In this document: positions 12,113-25,000 of the stretch, in pieces
How positions within the stretch are numbered: the first letter of the stretch is position 1
Layout of the letters: each line of letters starts with the position of its first letter
Assembly: GCA_964017235.1 (NCBI GenBank)
Contig: OZ024933.1
Location: 5,521,962 to 5,585,961, forward strand
Direction of reading: 5' to 3'
Length of the DNA: 64,000 bases
DNA from: Sabellastarte sp. h YS-2021
Lineage: Eukaryota; Annelida; Polychaeta; Sabellida; Sabellidae
The notes under the pieces: generated by a model
What the model was told of the DNA's origin: nothing
The model's database searches: none
The model's input: only the letters and a program-made list of their open reading frames with translations
Made by a program: the position numbers and the translations under genes

Positions 12113-13099
12113 TCAGTGACTGGCACAACTAACACCACCTATGTGTAAATGCATAACTTTTTTCCACACTTCTTTTTCTAAAACTTTCTCTTCACAACTT
12201 TTGGCACCAATGTAATTAAGATATGATAAAATAACTGTAAAATACCATATTTTCTGAAGAATGTTAAAATTGATGTGTGCAAATGTAATGGTTAGACTTT
12301 GTAATATTGATTTCTGACTCACTACTTTTTTCTTATTTTGGGTTAAAAATCTCTTTTTACCTTTCTCTGCAATTTTCTTGGTAGTTTTTTTACTTCCACA
12401 ATCTTTTTTTCTCTTTTGTACTGAGGTTACATTTTTTGTAAGTACCGCTTTTCGTTTCTTGGTAATAACTTGTGGAGTGTCACTCTCACTTTGAAGTAAT
12501 CTTTTTAATTCTTCGGGGATGAAATCTGATGGCAGGTTGGAGATATTACTGTTAATTTGCTTTGGCCATTTCGGTAGAATCCAAATGTTGTCAGCAGATG
12601 CATAACTTTTCAATTTACTCGGCACAATTTTCATGTCTTTTATTTGTTTGAGAAAAGTATTCCACCATAATGTATGGACATCTGTTTTACTGAAGAGAAT
12701 CTTCCAATTCTGAACACACTTTTTTAACCTATCACAATCTATGTGGTCATAATTTGGTAATATCAAATGTGGCCTATCTTTTGGCAAAGAATTTAAAAGT
12801 GGATCTGTTGTAACTAGCCAATTTTGGTTGTAATTTCCTTTATATAACACCTTTATGAATTGATCCTGTTTATGGAATTTGAAATGCAAAGGCTTTGAAT
12901 GGTGAGATATTGCATTTAAATGAGGCTCAAGCCAAGACCTGACATCAAGCAACCCTTTGACTTGATGACAATCAGGTATCAGTGCTTTTAGCTCTGGTAG
13001 AGTTTGAGCTTCTGATTGTCTCAATACTTCGGAAATACGACTGAAGCCTGCATCAATATCTTCGTGGGTGTGACCCACATATAAAAAAGACAAGTGTAC
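12113..13099 (-). CDS. DUF7869 gene, last exon (GHTHEDID motif)
   Basis: The acceptor ctctgtttcag precedes 13099. It enters in phase 0 as VHLSFLYVGHTHEDIDAGFS and runs 328 codons to a stop. GHTHEDID is the most conserved motif of the family and would hold the last acidic residues of a DDE-type site. Residues about 215-275 are Lys/Arg-rich (KKRKAV, KRKKD, KKTTKK), consistent with a nuclear signal. The last ~60 residues are atypical and may be intron or 3' UTR read-through if a further splice exists. Confidence 0.85.
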   Translation of the reverse strand, partial: VHLSFLYVGHTHEDIDAGFSRISEVLRQSEAQTLPELKALIPDCHQVKGLLDVRSWLEPHLNAISHHSKPLHFKFHKQDQFIKVLYKGNYNQNWLVTTDPLLNSLPKDRPHLILPNYDHIDCDRLKKCVQNWKILFSKTDVHTLWWNTFLKQIKDMKIVPSKLKSYASADNIWILPKWPKQINSNISNLPSDFIPEELKRLLQSESDTPQVITKKRKAVLTKNVTSVQKRKKDCGSKKTTKKIAEKGKKRFLTQNKKKVVSQKSILQSLTITFAHINFNILQKIWYFTVILSYLNYIGAKSCEEKVLEKEVWKKVMHLHIGGVSCASH

Positions 13100-16000
13100 C
13101 TGAAACAGAGAGAAACATTATCCAGATTCTAAATTAAAGAAAAGAAATCCCTTATTACAAAATCAGAGCAGAAGTAAACCATTGAATAGTCTAATTAGCA
13201 AAATATTTTCCTTTCACATTTTACAAACATAAAGCCAAAATACAGTCACATCAGGAATTTCCAAAAGTTTATATTTCTTTTTTCAGATAAAAGTGCCTGA
13301 CAGGTTGATGATTTTATATATGATCCCAATACAATCCCAATACATTGTACTAGATATTCCAACTTTGTTAATGTTTAGGTTGAGAATAATCTATTATCTA
13401 AATCCCAATATTAAATATTGTGAAACTTTTTGTGTATTTGTTCATTAATGACAGCACATGGTTTCTACATAACACAATAGGGTAAGTACAAAATATCTCG
13501 GGAGATAAAATATTTACTGGCTCAACCTTATCTATCCATAACTCTCTGTAAAAATTTGATTAAATTGATAGTCATTTTTCAATCTTATCAGTTCATCAAG
13601 TCAATTTCAGCTCACTGAAAATACATATCTTTTCAATTAGGTTCCCAATTTATACAATTTATAATATGTGGTGCCATTAAATATACTGACATGAAATCTC
13701 ACCTCTTTGAATATCTGCATGCGTACTAGGAGTTCACAGAATCCCAATACATACTTATTTTTGTTTTCTCTAAAACAGTTGTCAGCTTGAAGAAACAACA
13801 CAGGGGGCAACTTTTTCTGCAATAGAAATTGCAAGCACAAATGCATCTTTCAGACAATTTGTACCAAATCTGTGATTCAGCAATGTAATAGTTTAATGAA
13901 TAATTATGGCCTAGTTAACATATATTGTCTAGGAGACCATTATAGTTGAGTTTATACTATTAATCAATATAAGACACAAGCTCTTTAAAATGTAACAAGT
14001 CTATTTTCAAAATAGTGTTCACATATATATTGTAAGGCATAATGTTTGAACCCATGCAGGATTTCTCCATTTGATTGATACTCAAATCAAAACTTCCAAA
14101 GATTTTACCTGGCATTTTGACACCCGGAAAAGAATTCTTAATATGATATTTATGACCAAGTTGGAATCATGTTTGAATTCTCCAAGGTCGAGGAAGTTGG
14201 CAAACAAATTTCTTCCATGACAAATGACTCCAGTTATATGTGTTTGCACAAGGTCCACTTGACTCATTGTCTGAAAAAAAAAATTTCATTAATTCCCATT
14301 ATCTCAACTTTGTTTCTTTATTTATATGCCTAGGTATCATTAGCAACTGGAGCATCCAATCTGTATCAGCCAAATTAACAGACTTGGGGGAATGGTGATT
14401 TCAAAACAAGGATTTTGCACATTTTATGTTTTACTGAGGACCACTAGCATTTTACCCCACAGCCTATGGTGTCCAGATGGGTGGGTGGAAAAACTTGTCC
14501 AGTTTATATCTCAAAAACCATGAGGTGTAAAGGGTGTTGCACACAGGAAACGATCCTACACAATCCGATCAGACAAAATATATAGCCCATGGTGTTTTAT
14601 TGTAATGTATGCACACACACTCCGATCCTATCAGATAAGGCACTGCAAGACACGACCCGACATTTCTAAATTAGAAAAGTTTCCAATTTTTGTCTGGTCG
14701 TCCGGAGGGGGAAAGAGGTGGTAAAGTCATTTCTAGAGAACTGTGTATAATAAGTGCCTTGGAAACATAGTCTTACCCAAAGCTCCAGTATTTTTTATAT
14801 TGAGGTAAAATATTGGTGGACACAGCATAATCTAAAATATGCTCTTACATATTTTAGCTTTAAATTAATTTACTAATTATTCTGCCTCTCCTAAAACATG
14901 TAACACTTCATTATGACACCAGGTATTTATATTTTAAAAACACATTGTACACTTTTAAGCTGAGGTAAAGGCTATCCTGTATTTTATGTAAATCCAAACT
15001 CCTCTTTCAACTGCTACACACTCCTAGATACAAGTACCAGTTTTATTACTCTGTGACCTGATACAGAGATCTTTGAACTTGTATGTAGGATTGTACAAGC
15101 AAAGTGAAAAAACACTGTTGGAAATTAACAAAACAAACGAATCGGATCGGATCCAGTGTGTTTTGACATGCCTGTCAACATGCTGGCAAACTGGCAAATA
15201 TGTCTGATCGTGTCGGGTCGTTTCCTGTTTGCAACACCCTTAAGATGTTGATATTTGGTAGGGACATTGGTTGAGGGTGTAGTGCGCTATTTTGTTATGG
15301 AGTGACTTTGATTTAAACTTTAACCTTGTTTTACTGAGCTTGAGTTTGTAAATCTTGTCAGTATCTCAGAAATCGTAAGATGCAGGAAGTTGATACTTGT
15401 TAGGGACATTAGTCAGAAGATCTAGGTGTACAACTTTTACATAACTAACACTGATTCCTCTGAAAGTCTCATGTTCTTTGTATTGTTTCTCTTTTTCTAT
15501 ATCTGATGGTTTTGAAAATTCTTTCCTTGGGATGTGGGGTACAGGCATCTTCAGTGCTAATTTTTATACAGACTTGCTTATGGAAACTGAATATAATTAC
15601 ATGCATACTCGGAGACAATTATGTGCAACAGTAATTGTAACAACATTAACATTACAATGTGTTAATTTTATTAATTTAAAAGCTCTATAAACTTATGAAT
15701 TAGTGATATGAATACTGACACTCCCTAAAAGTTCAGTTTGTCAAACATGATGTGGAACAATTTCAGGTATTTTAATCTCATACAACTGATTATACTGTGC
15801 AATGTCATAACAAAATTTACTATCTATATTTGACTAAAAATTTGGTTAGACCATCGTCTCCTTGACATACCTTGGCTTTTCTTCCAATCATATGTGGTAT
15901 GTTAGTTTTTGCTAAAATAATGAAATGTAAAATTATACATTATCATATGAAGCACATTACTAAAGATAACATTCCTTCAAATTTATTCATGTTGCAATAT

Positions 16001-19000
16001 GGCAAGACTCTCATCCTGATACTTTTATCACTACCTGTCTCTCCATTGTTTTATTACTTAGAACAGAGGTTTACAACTTTTGAAGACAATAACATGAATA
16101 AGTAACTTAAATTTTATAGAATTTTAGTTCAGTATACCTGATATATAATCAAACGCTGATAAACAAGCAAAGGTAAATCATTTTCCACAAAAAAAATTTA
16201 TCTCGTTAATTAAGGTTAGCAACTAAAATGGAGAAAAAACACTGTTGTATTTGTATACACTCTTAACATATGCACGGGGGCTCGGTGGTGTAGCGGTTAG
16301 AGTTCTCGCCTCCAACCTCTGAGGCCGCCGGTTCGAATCTCGGACCAGGCGCTTCATGTTGGAAAGTTGGTAGTTACTTGCCGATGCCCGGCGGTTTACA
16401 GTGCAGTAGGCACTGGTTTCCTCCACCTGTAAACTACCCGTCGCAATATGACCCTGGCAGTTGAACGCGACGTAAAACAACAAATAAATAAATACAAATC
16501 TTAACATATGCATAGGTCTCAGTGGGAAGATAATCCAATGCTTGCGATGCTCTGGTAATGACAGACAGAAAATAAAGAATGCATAACTAGCAGTCAGTCA
16601 ACTGGCACTGACTTTTTATTTTAAAGTCATAGCTTTATGTTGTTAACATCTGTGGGATGATGTTGGTACAGTACTGTACAAATATGGCATAATTATATGG
16701 AAAGCTCTATAATTTCTAGCAATAGTACTATTATAGTGCTTCTTTTCCAAAACACAGTCACAAAACACACACAGTCAGAATAATAGCTGTAGACAATTTG
16801 CCGCCTTTTTATATAAATATGTACATAACAGATATCAGCCTTCTATTCCCATGTTTTAGGCAGCTACTTAATATGCACAGTTTTGCAAAGCTTAATTATT
16901 TTGGTAGTGCTAGTGCAAAGTAACTTTAAAATTTAACCTGTTTTCTATCATGGATCTATAGTAACAATGTACAGTTTTGTTGGCACAGACAAAATTAAGG
17001 TAAGAAGCTTGTCATCAAATGACACTGATCCATTCCATCAATAATAATGCTAAGATAATAGTCTGGCTGTTGTTTTGCTAAATCTCGTTTTTTGTAGTAG
17101 TATCTTCTTTCACTCCTGAAATCAACAGAAACTGTTTTAGGTGTGGTATTTCTAGATGCAATATTTCATGATATTTGCCATTGTAATGACACTTTGGCCA
17201 ATACTAATGTTGATATTACCTTCAGTAATTCTTATAGCTCTGTGTGGTCTAGATACATGACAACCTGCATTCAATTCCCACCGGATGTAAATGTATGATT
17301 CACTTTTAGATTTTAGTTCCCCAAATCTACTCACTCTAAATCTGGTTCCCTTATTGGATCATCTTGAATTACAAGGAAACTTTTAAATCAATTAGTGTGC
17401 TATTGTTTCAATAATCATGCACTTCCATCATGCGTCTGGTGTAGTAACTTGATAACATCAAACAGGTAAAGCTGTAAACTGCACAAAATTTACTTCTGTG
17501 ACCCCAACATTTTCAACATTTTGATCCCACTATTCACTAGGTTTTTAAGTGTTTAATATTCAGTGAAACAAATGGCCTAAAATTTTACTGTGGTTAGAGA
17601 GACCTGATCTTGATATAATAAGGTGGAAATGTAAAGTTTTAACAAAGAGTGTAAAGGCCCTTGCACATATATGCGGCGCAGTATGATTTTTACTGCATAC
17701 TAGGCAGATGAATTTTCTTGACCTTGCACATTTGGGTGGTTTTCCCAGCAGTTTTCAGTATATTGACAAAATATTTTAACTACAGTGAAAGTGGATAGAA
17801 TAGTTATAATAATCATATACATAATTAAACCACCATAATTAAACAGCTAATACCCCACAGTACATTTCCACACCCTCCTACCCTTACATGCATTTAATCT
17901 CATCACATCAAAGAGCCTTGACCAGTGTCCCTTTTATAATGCTGGTGATTACAACCCCTTTCAACAATGGCATCCTGGGGACGTATATATGCATTGCGGA
18001 CATTTTAAAGTACAAAATTAAGGTAAGAAGCTTGTCATCAACTTACACTGATCCATTCCATCAATAATAATGCTAAGATAATAGTCTGGCTGTTGTTTTG
18101 CTAAATCTCGTTTTTTGTAGTAGTATCTTCTTTCACTCCTGAAATCAACAGAAACTGTTTTAGGTGTGGTATTTCTAGATGCAATATTTCATGATATTTG
18201 CCATTGTAATGACACTTTGGCCAATACTAATGTTGATATTACCTTCAGTAATTCTTATAGCTCTGTGTGGTCTAGATACATGACAACCTGCATTCAATTC
18301 CCACCGGATGTAAATGTATGATTCACTTTTAGATTTTAGTTCCCCAAATCTACTCACTCTAAATCTGGTTCCCTTATTGGATCATCTTGAATTACAAGGA
18401 AACTTTTAAATCAATTAGTGTGCTATTGTTTCAATAATCATGCACTTCCATCATGCGTCTGGTGTAGTAACTTGATAACATCAAACAGGTAAAGCTGTAA
18501 ACTGCACAAAATTTACTTCTGTGACCCCAACATTTTCAACATTTTGATCCCACTATTCACTAGGTTTTTAAGTGTTTAATATTCAGTGAAACAAATGGCC
18601 TAAAATTTTACTGTGGTTAGAGAGACCTGATCTTGATATAATAAGGTGGAAATGTAAAGTTTTAACAAAGAGTGTAAAGGCCCTTGCACATATATGCGGC
18701 GCAGTATGATTTTTACTGCATACTAGGCAGATGAATTTTCTTGACCTTGCACATTTGGGTGGTTTTCCCAGCAGTTTTCAGTATATTGACAAAATATTTT
18801 AACTACAGTGAAAGTGGATAGAATAGTGAAAATAATCATATACATAATTAAACCACCATAATTAAACAGCTAATACCCCACAGTACATTTCCACACCCTC
18901 CTACCCTTACATGCATTTAATCTCATCACATCAAAGAGCCTTGACCAGTGTCCCTTTTATAATGCTGGTGATTACAACCCCTTTCAACAATGGCATCCTG

Positions 19001-22000
19001 GGGACGTATATATGCATTGCGGACATTTTAAAGTACAAAATTAAGGTAAGAAGCTTGTCATCAACTTACACTGATCCATTCCATCAATAATAATGCTAAG
19101 ATAATAGTCTGGCTGTTGTTTTGCTAAATCTCGTTTTTTGTAGTAGTATCTTCTTTCACTCCTGAAATCAACAGAAACTGTTTTAGGTGTGGTATTTCTA
19201 GATGCAATATTTCATGATATTTGCCATTGTAATGACACTTTGACCAATACTAATGTTGATATTACCTTCAGTAATTCTTATAGCTCTGTGTGGTCTAGAT
19301 ACATGACAACCTGCATTCAATTCCCACCGGATGTAAATGTATGATTCACTTTTAGATTTTAGTTCCCCAAATCTACTCACTCTAAATCTGGTTCCCTTAT
19401 TGGATCATCTTGAATTACAAGGAAACTTTTAAATCAATTAGTGTGCTATTGTTTCAATAATCATGCACTTCCATCATGCGTCTGGTGTAGTAACTTGATA
19501 ACATCAAACAGGTAAAGCTGTAAACTGCACAAAATTTACTTCTGTGACCCCAACATTTTCAACATTTTGATCCCACTATTCACTAGGTTTTTAAGTGTTT
19601 AATATTCAGTGAAACAAATGGCCTAAAATTTTACTGTGGTTAGAGAGACCTGATCTTGATATAATAAGGTGGAAATGTAAAGTTTTAACAAAGAGTGTAA
19701 AGGCCCTTGCACATATATGCGGCGCAGTATGATTTTTACTGCATACTAGGCAGATGAATTTTCTTGACCTTGCACATTTGGGTGGTTTTCCCAGCAGTTT
19801 TCAGTATATTGACAAAATATTTTAACTACAGTGAAAGTGGATAGAATAGTTATAATAATCATATACATAATTAAACCACCATAATTAAACAGCTAATACC
19901 CCACAGTACATTTCCACACCCTCCTACCCTTACATGCATTTAATCTCATCACATCAAAGAGCCTTGACCAGTGTCCCTTTTATAATGCTGGTGATTACAA
20001 CCCCTTTCAACAATGGCATCCTGGGGACGTATATATGTGTCACAGGGTCAGAATGAGATTCACTTGGTAAATGAAACCAATGTCTTATCTGGTGTAAAAT
20101 TATATTTATCTGTCTGTAACCAACATATAATTATACAAAATAAAAATCCTGCATTCACATACAACTATACAATGCAAGCATACAAAACCACAATATAATT
20201 ACACACCACAATCACAACCGAGTTCACACATTCACATACATAAATATACATACATTTATGTTATACAAGCACAACATCAATATTCAATACAAAATGTCAA
20301 TGTTTATTCAACCAATAAGTCAGCAAAATCATCAAGTCAGCAAAATCATCAAGACAGCAAAATCATCTCAGGACTGTCCAAGTGTTAACTCCAGCAAGTA
20401 TAACACCACATAATAAAGTCAAGCATCCAACATCAAAACATGACTAAACTCCAGCAAGTGTGACATCAAGAAATAACAACCATCCAATGTCAAAACATCA
20501 GTCACTAGCTCCACCAGCATGGAACTCCCCAAGCAACCACTGACACCAGCTACAAATAATTCAAAACACTATCCCAATACATCAACATAAAATACAACTG
20601 ATTTTACAACACACAATAAAAGACTTGAGATAATATAACAATATTTGTATGTGTGATCAACTATTTACATTTATTCTATATAAATACATGATTTATATGT
20701 AGAAATTATGATAACTTATTATTCACTGTAATTATAAACTGTGATGAAAATAATCATATACCTGCAATGCTGGCATATAAAGCAACAAAGAATTTCCCTC
20801 CAGAAATTCTCTCCCAAAGGACAGATGTTGACAACTCAACTTCTTCTACACAACTAAATGTTTTCCCCCACAGAAAGACTTGCACAATGTGAACACTACC
20901 AATATTGAAATCACCTAAAACCCCTTGATTCAAAGCAACCCACAGTGAAACATGTTTTCATACATAGAGGTGTGAAACAACACAAAGTGACAAAACCATA
21001 TTAAACCCAGAATGTACACATGTGGAACCACAAAACTTGCATCAATTTTTCCAAATGATGAAATCACAATGACCCCAATAGAATATCTATAAAACTTATG
21101 AAATCACTTTGTGACATAAGCCCCCCTTTTGAAGTGAAAACCATGTTTTCATCTTTCAACCCATAAGTTTTATTTACAATTTATACCAATGAAACAAATC
21201 AAGTTTAACCTTCTAATCTACTAAGATAGTCACCAAACATTTTCACTTCCTTTAATAGATACAATTGTAAACCTATAAGGCTGCAATTGCATTGCCCATC
21301 TCATAAGCCTACTGTTTGCAACTTTGTTCTTTGTAAGATAAACTAATGGTTGATGATCTGTTTGTAAGATGAACTTCTTATCATAAAGATACATTTGTAG
21401 TTTCTGGATGGACCAAACAATGTCCAAATACTCCTACTAATCTAACAGACCACAAACAATACACCATCATGCTCCTGAAGCAATGTTGCCCGTTTTACTT
21501 TGTCTCACATTCAAAGTTTTACCCCTAGGAACAATCTTTTGGCAAATATCACATGACTGACAAAATCTAGTGATGTCAAGATGTATTCCAGGCCAATAGA
21601 AGTTTGAATAAACTCTATTAAGTGTCTTACGCGACCCCAGATGTCCTCCAAAAAGACTACCATGAGCAACTTTCATGACTTGGAGACGAAACTGTTTTGG
21701 TAAAACAACTTGACCAATCTTTCCTCCAGACTGAATCTTAGGAGACTGAAAATACCTCATCAAAAGACCATCTTCAAGTTCGAACCAAGACAAGTTACTT
21801 TGACCACTTTTCTGTTTTAATTTATCTTTGGCCTGAGAAAAACACTTTCTCAATGTTTCATCTTCAGATTGTAACGGAACTAAATCGCTCCTGTTCACAT
21901 TTTCAACTTCACTTGGCATAACTTGTAAAGGCTTAGTCTTAGCAGGTTGCTTTTGAGTTTGACTACGAGTGACAACAGCTTTAGCAACAGAAATATCAGC

Positions 22001-25000
22001 TGAACCTTGTTTACTAGACAAAACAGAAAAATCAGTCCCCGACAAAGAACTATTGTCTACTCCGGAAATGTTTCCAACTATCAATGGGTAAAGCGGGTTC
22101 TCAATCACTACTGCAGAAACATGACCTTTGTAATAAGGTGTGTCTAAGTAAACTTCTGCTATGGGAAAAGTATGTACAGATCCATCAATAAAAGCACACC
22201 TTTGAACTTTTCCAGTATACTGTTTCTGATTAACAAGTGCCTTCTGAACTACAACACCAGAACACCCAGTATCTCTAAGTACATCCACAGGTTTGTCACC
22301 TACAAAACCTGTTGAAACTGGCATATTGGGAGGCAATTTATCGATGCAAGAACTCAAGACAGGAAGTTTATGACCACAATCTAAAGTAACCTCAGTAAGA
22401 TTTGGCATTTGACATGCACAAAGACTTTTTGGAGTATCACATTTAGAAGCAAAAACCTTGGAACAAGAAGTACAATCATGTGCTACAAAACCATGAATGC
22501 AAGTTAAGTCATCCCTAGACATACCTCTGTGTTGTAACTCAAGTTTGTAAACTGAAGGTTTATTATCATCCGATGATGAACTATCTGACTGATCTGGACA
22601 CATAACCGCAACTATTTTCTTTTTAAGGAAGCAATCTTTTGCAAAATGTCCCTGTTTTCCACATAAGAAACAATTTTTGGATGTACTCTTGTTATCTGTA
22701 TTTTTCCTATGTTCTTTTGACTCACCCTTAACAATGACCTGTTCACTTCCACTAAATTTCTCTTTCACCTTATGTGCCTTCTTTCTATCAACATCTACAT
22801 TCCAAACTAACATCTCATGTGCATCAATATATTTCTCAGCAAACTGAGCTAACTCTGTGTTACTGCATGATGGCTTTTCTCTAAGATGCATGGCCATGTT
22901 CAGTTTACATACACTCAGGAACTGTTCTCTTATTAACAATGCTACCAATCCCTCATAAGTTTTTGGAGTCTTGGTAGAATCTATCCACCTATGAAGCTCA
23001 CTAGTAAGTCTCACCATGAATTGGGAACAAGACTCACCACTCTCAGGACAACTTTTGTAAAATTGTTTCTTCAAACCTTCCTCAGTCAACTGGTAGCGTC
23101 GCAACAATGCTGCCTTCAAAGTAGCATAATCATTAGAATCTTCACTCGACAGTCTAGAATATACTTCTAAAGCATTTCCTTTCAACAGAGCTGCAAGATA
23201 GATAGCCCAATCTTCTTTATTTGTCCTCAATGCAATATGGTACTTTTCAAATCGATTCAAGTATGCATCAATCTTGTCTTTGCTTTCATCAAAATATGGA
23301 AGCTTGGCTTGTTTGAATTGGACAGGAGCTCTAGCAGAACTACTATGATCTAAAACACTAACAGATTCAGATTCTAACCTCAGTTTAGCTAACTCTAGCT
23401 CATGTTGACGTTGCTGTTCCCTATCTAGTTGATCTAACTCCTGTTGGCGCTGTTGCAAATCAAGCTCTTTCTCTTTTTGCCTTAAAATTGATTCTTTTTC
23501 CATTTCTAAAGCTTTTTGTTTTTCCCTATAAGCTGTTCTTTCATCACGCATGAAATCTTGGAGATCTTTTCCTTCATATCCAATTTCCTTACCTAACACA
23601 AGAAGTTTCTGAAAATCATCAACATCCATGTTTCAAGTGCAAAACAATCCCAACAATAAAATACTAAAATTCTCACAACTTGTAGTCCTTTCCTACACAA
23701 CCTATTAACTAAAACAGTAAAACAAAAAGAAGGCAAGATATGCACCCTGCTAACCTTTAAGAAGATACCAACAGCTACTCTAAAGAGGGGAAGATACAAA
23801 GAAAGTCAAGTACCTATCTAAGAAATAATGTAAAGACCTAGAAAATTCAATTTTCAAGTCCTTATGATAATTCACTTTTGTGGATCAAGATATTCTATAT
23901 GATTATAATTGTAGTATCAAACTACCCACAATGTACCTACATTTATTTTAATACACTAATAAAATATGAAATAACCCTATTTGTACACACTTAAATTCCA
24001 CCTTAACTGTGAATTCCACCTTAACTGATTCACAAAAGAAAAACCAAGAATTTGTGACACTAAGTACATAAAAAAACAAGGTCTGCGAACTCAATGAAAA
24101 TCACCTTCTGAATCAACTCTCAAGAGAAGAACCTGCACAATAAACCATGCAAATACTCAATATTGCCAAAAATATATGACCCCTTTATAGCTGTTGTAGG
24201 TGATCTGTCAATTCATGACAATGTGCAATTTTTTTTTAATTTCAGTTTTTGTATGATAACAGCTGCAACAAAATATCAATACAAAATACCAAGTTTTTAT
24301 GGGATTGAAACCAAAGAAAATCATTTAAACAAATGAAAATCCAAGCAAAAAAAATCCGGAAAATATAAATATATTCACCGAAAAGCCGAATTCCGAGTGC
24401 AGAAAAATGTAACGTCTAAATGTGCGTAACAAGAAATTCTTTGTATGATTTCTAGTACATTTCTAATGACATTTACCAAGTTTCATTTAAATCTCATCCT
24501 GGCAAGCTCGCCAATTGTCACAGGGTCAGAATGAGATTCACTTGGTAAATGAAACCAATGTCTTATCTGGTGTAAAATTATATTTATCTGTCTGTAACCA
24601 ACATATAATTATACAAAATAAAAATCCTGCATTCACATACAACTATACAATGCAAGCATACAAAACCACAATATAATTACACACCACAATCACAACCGAG
24701 TTCACACATTCACATACATAAATATACATACATTTATGTTATACAAGCACAACATCAATATTCAATACAAAATGTCAATGTTTATTCAACCAATAAGTCA
24801 GCAAAATCATCAAGTCAGCAAAATCATCAAGACAGCAAAATCATCTCAGGACTGTCCAAGTGTTAACTCCAGCAAGTATAACACCACATAATAAAGTCAA
24901 GCATCCAACATCAAAACATGACTAAACTCCAGCAAGTGTGACATCAAGAAATAACAACCATCCAATGTCAAAACATCAGTCACTAGCTCCACCAGCATGG

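Noticed and set aside
16223-16513. 96-codon frame
   Set aside because: Antisense reading of the SINE at 16275-16498.
17152-19380. Identical 60-codon minus-strand frames in each triplication unit
   Set aside because: They lie in intron just upstream of the real 92-bp exon, lack an acceptor in phase and do not match the protein family.
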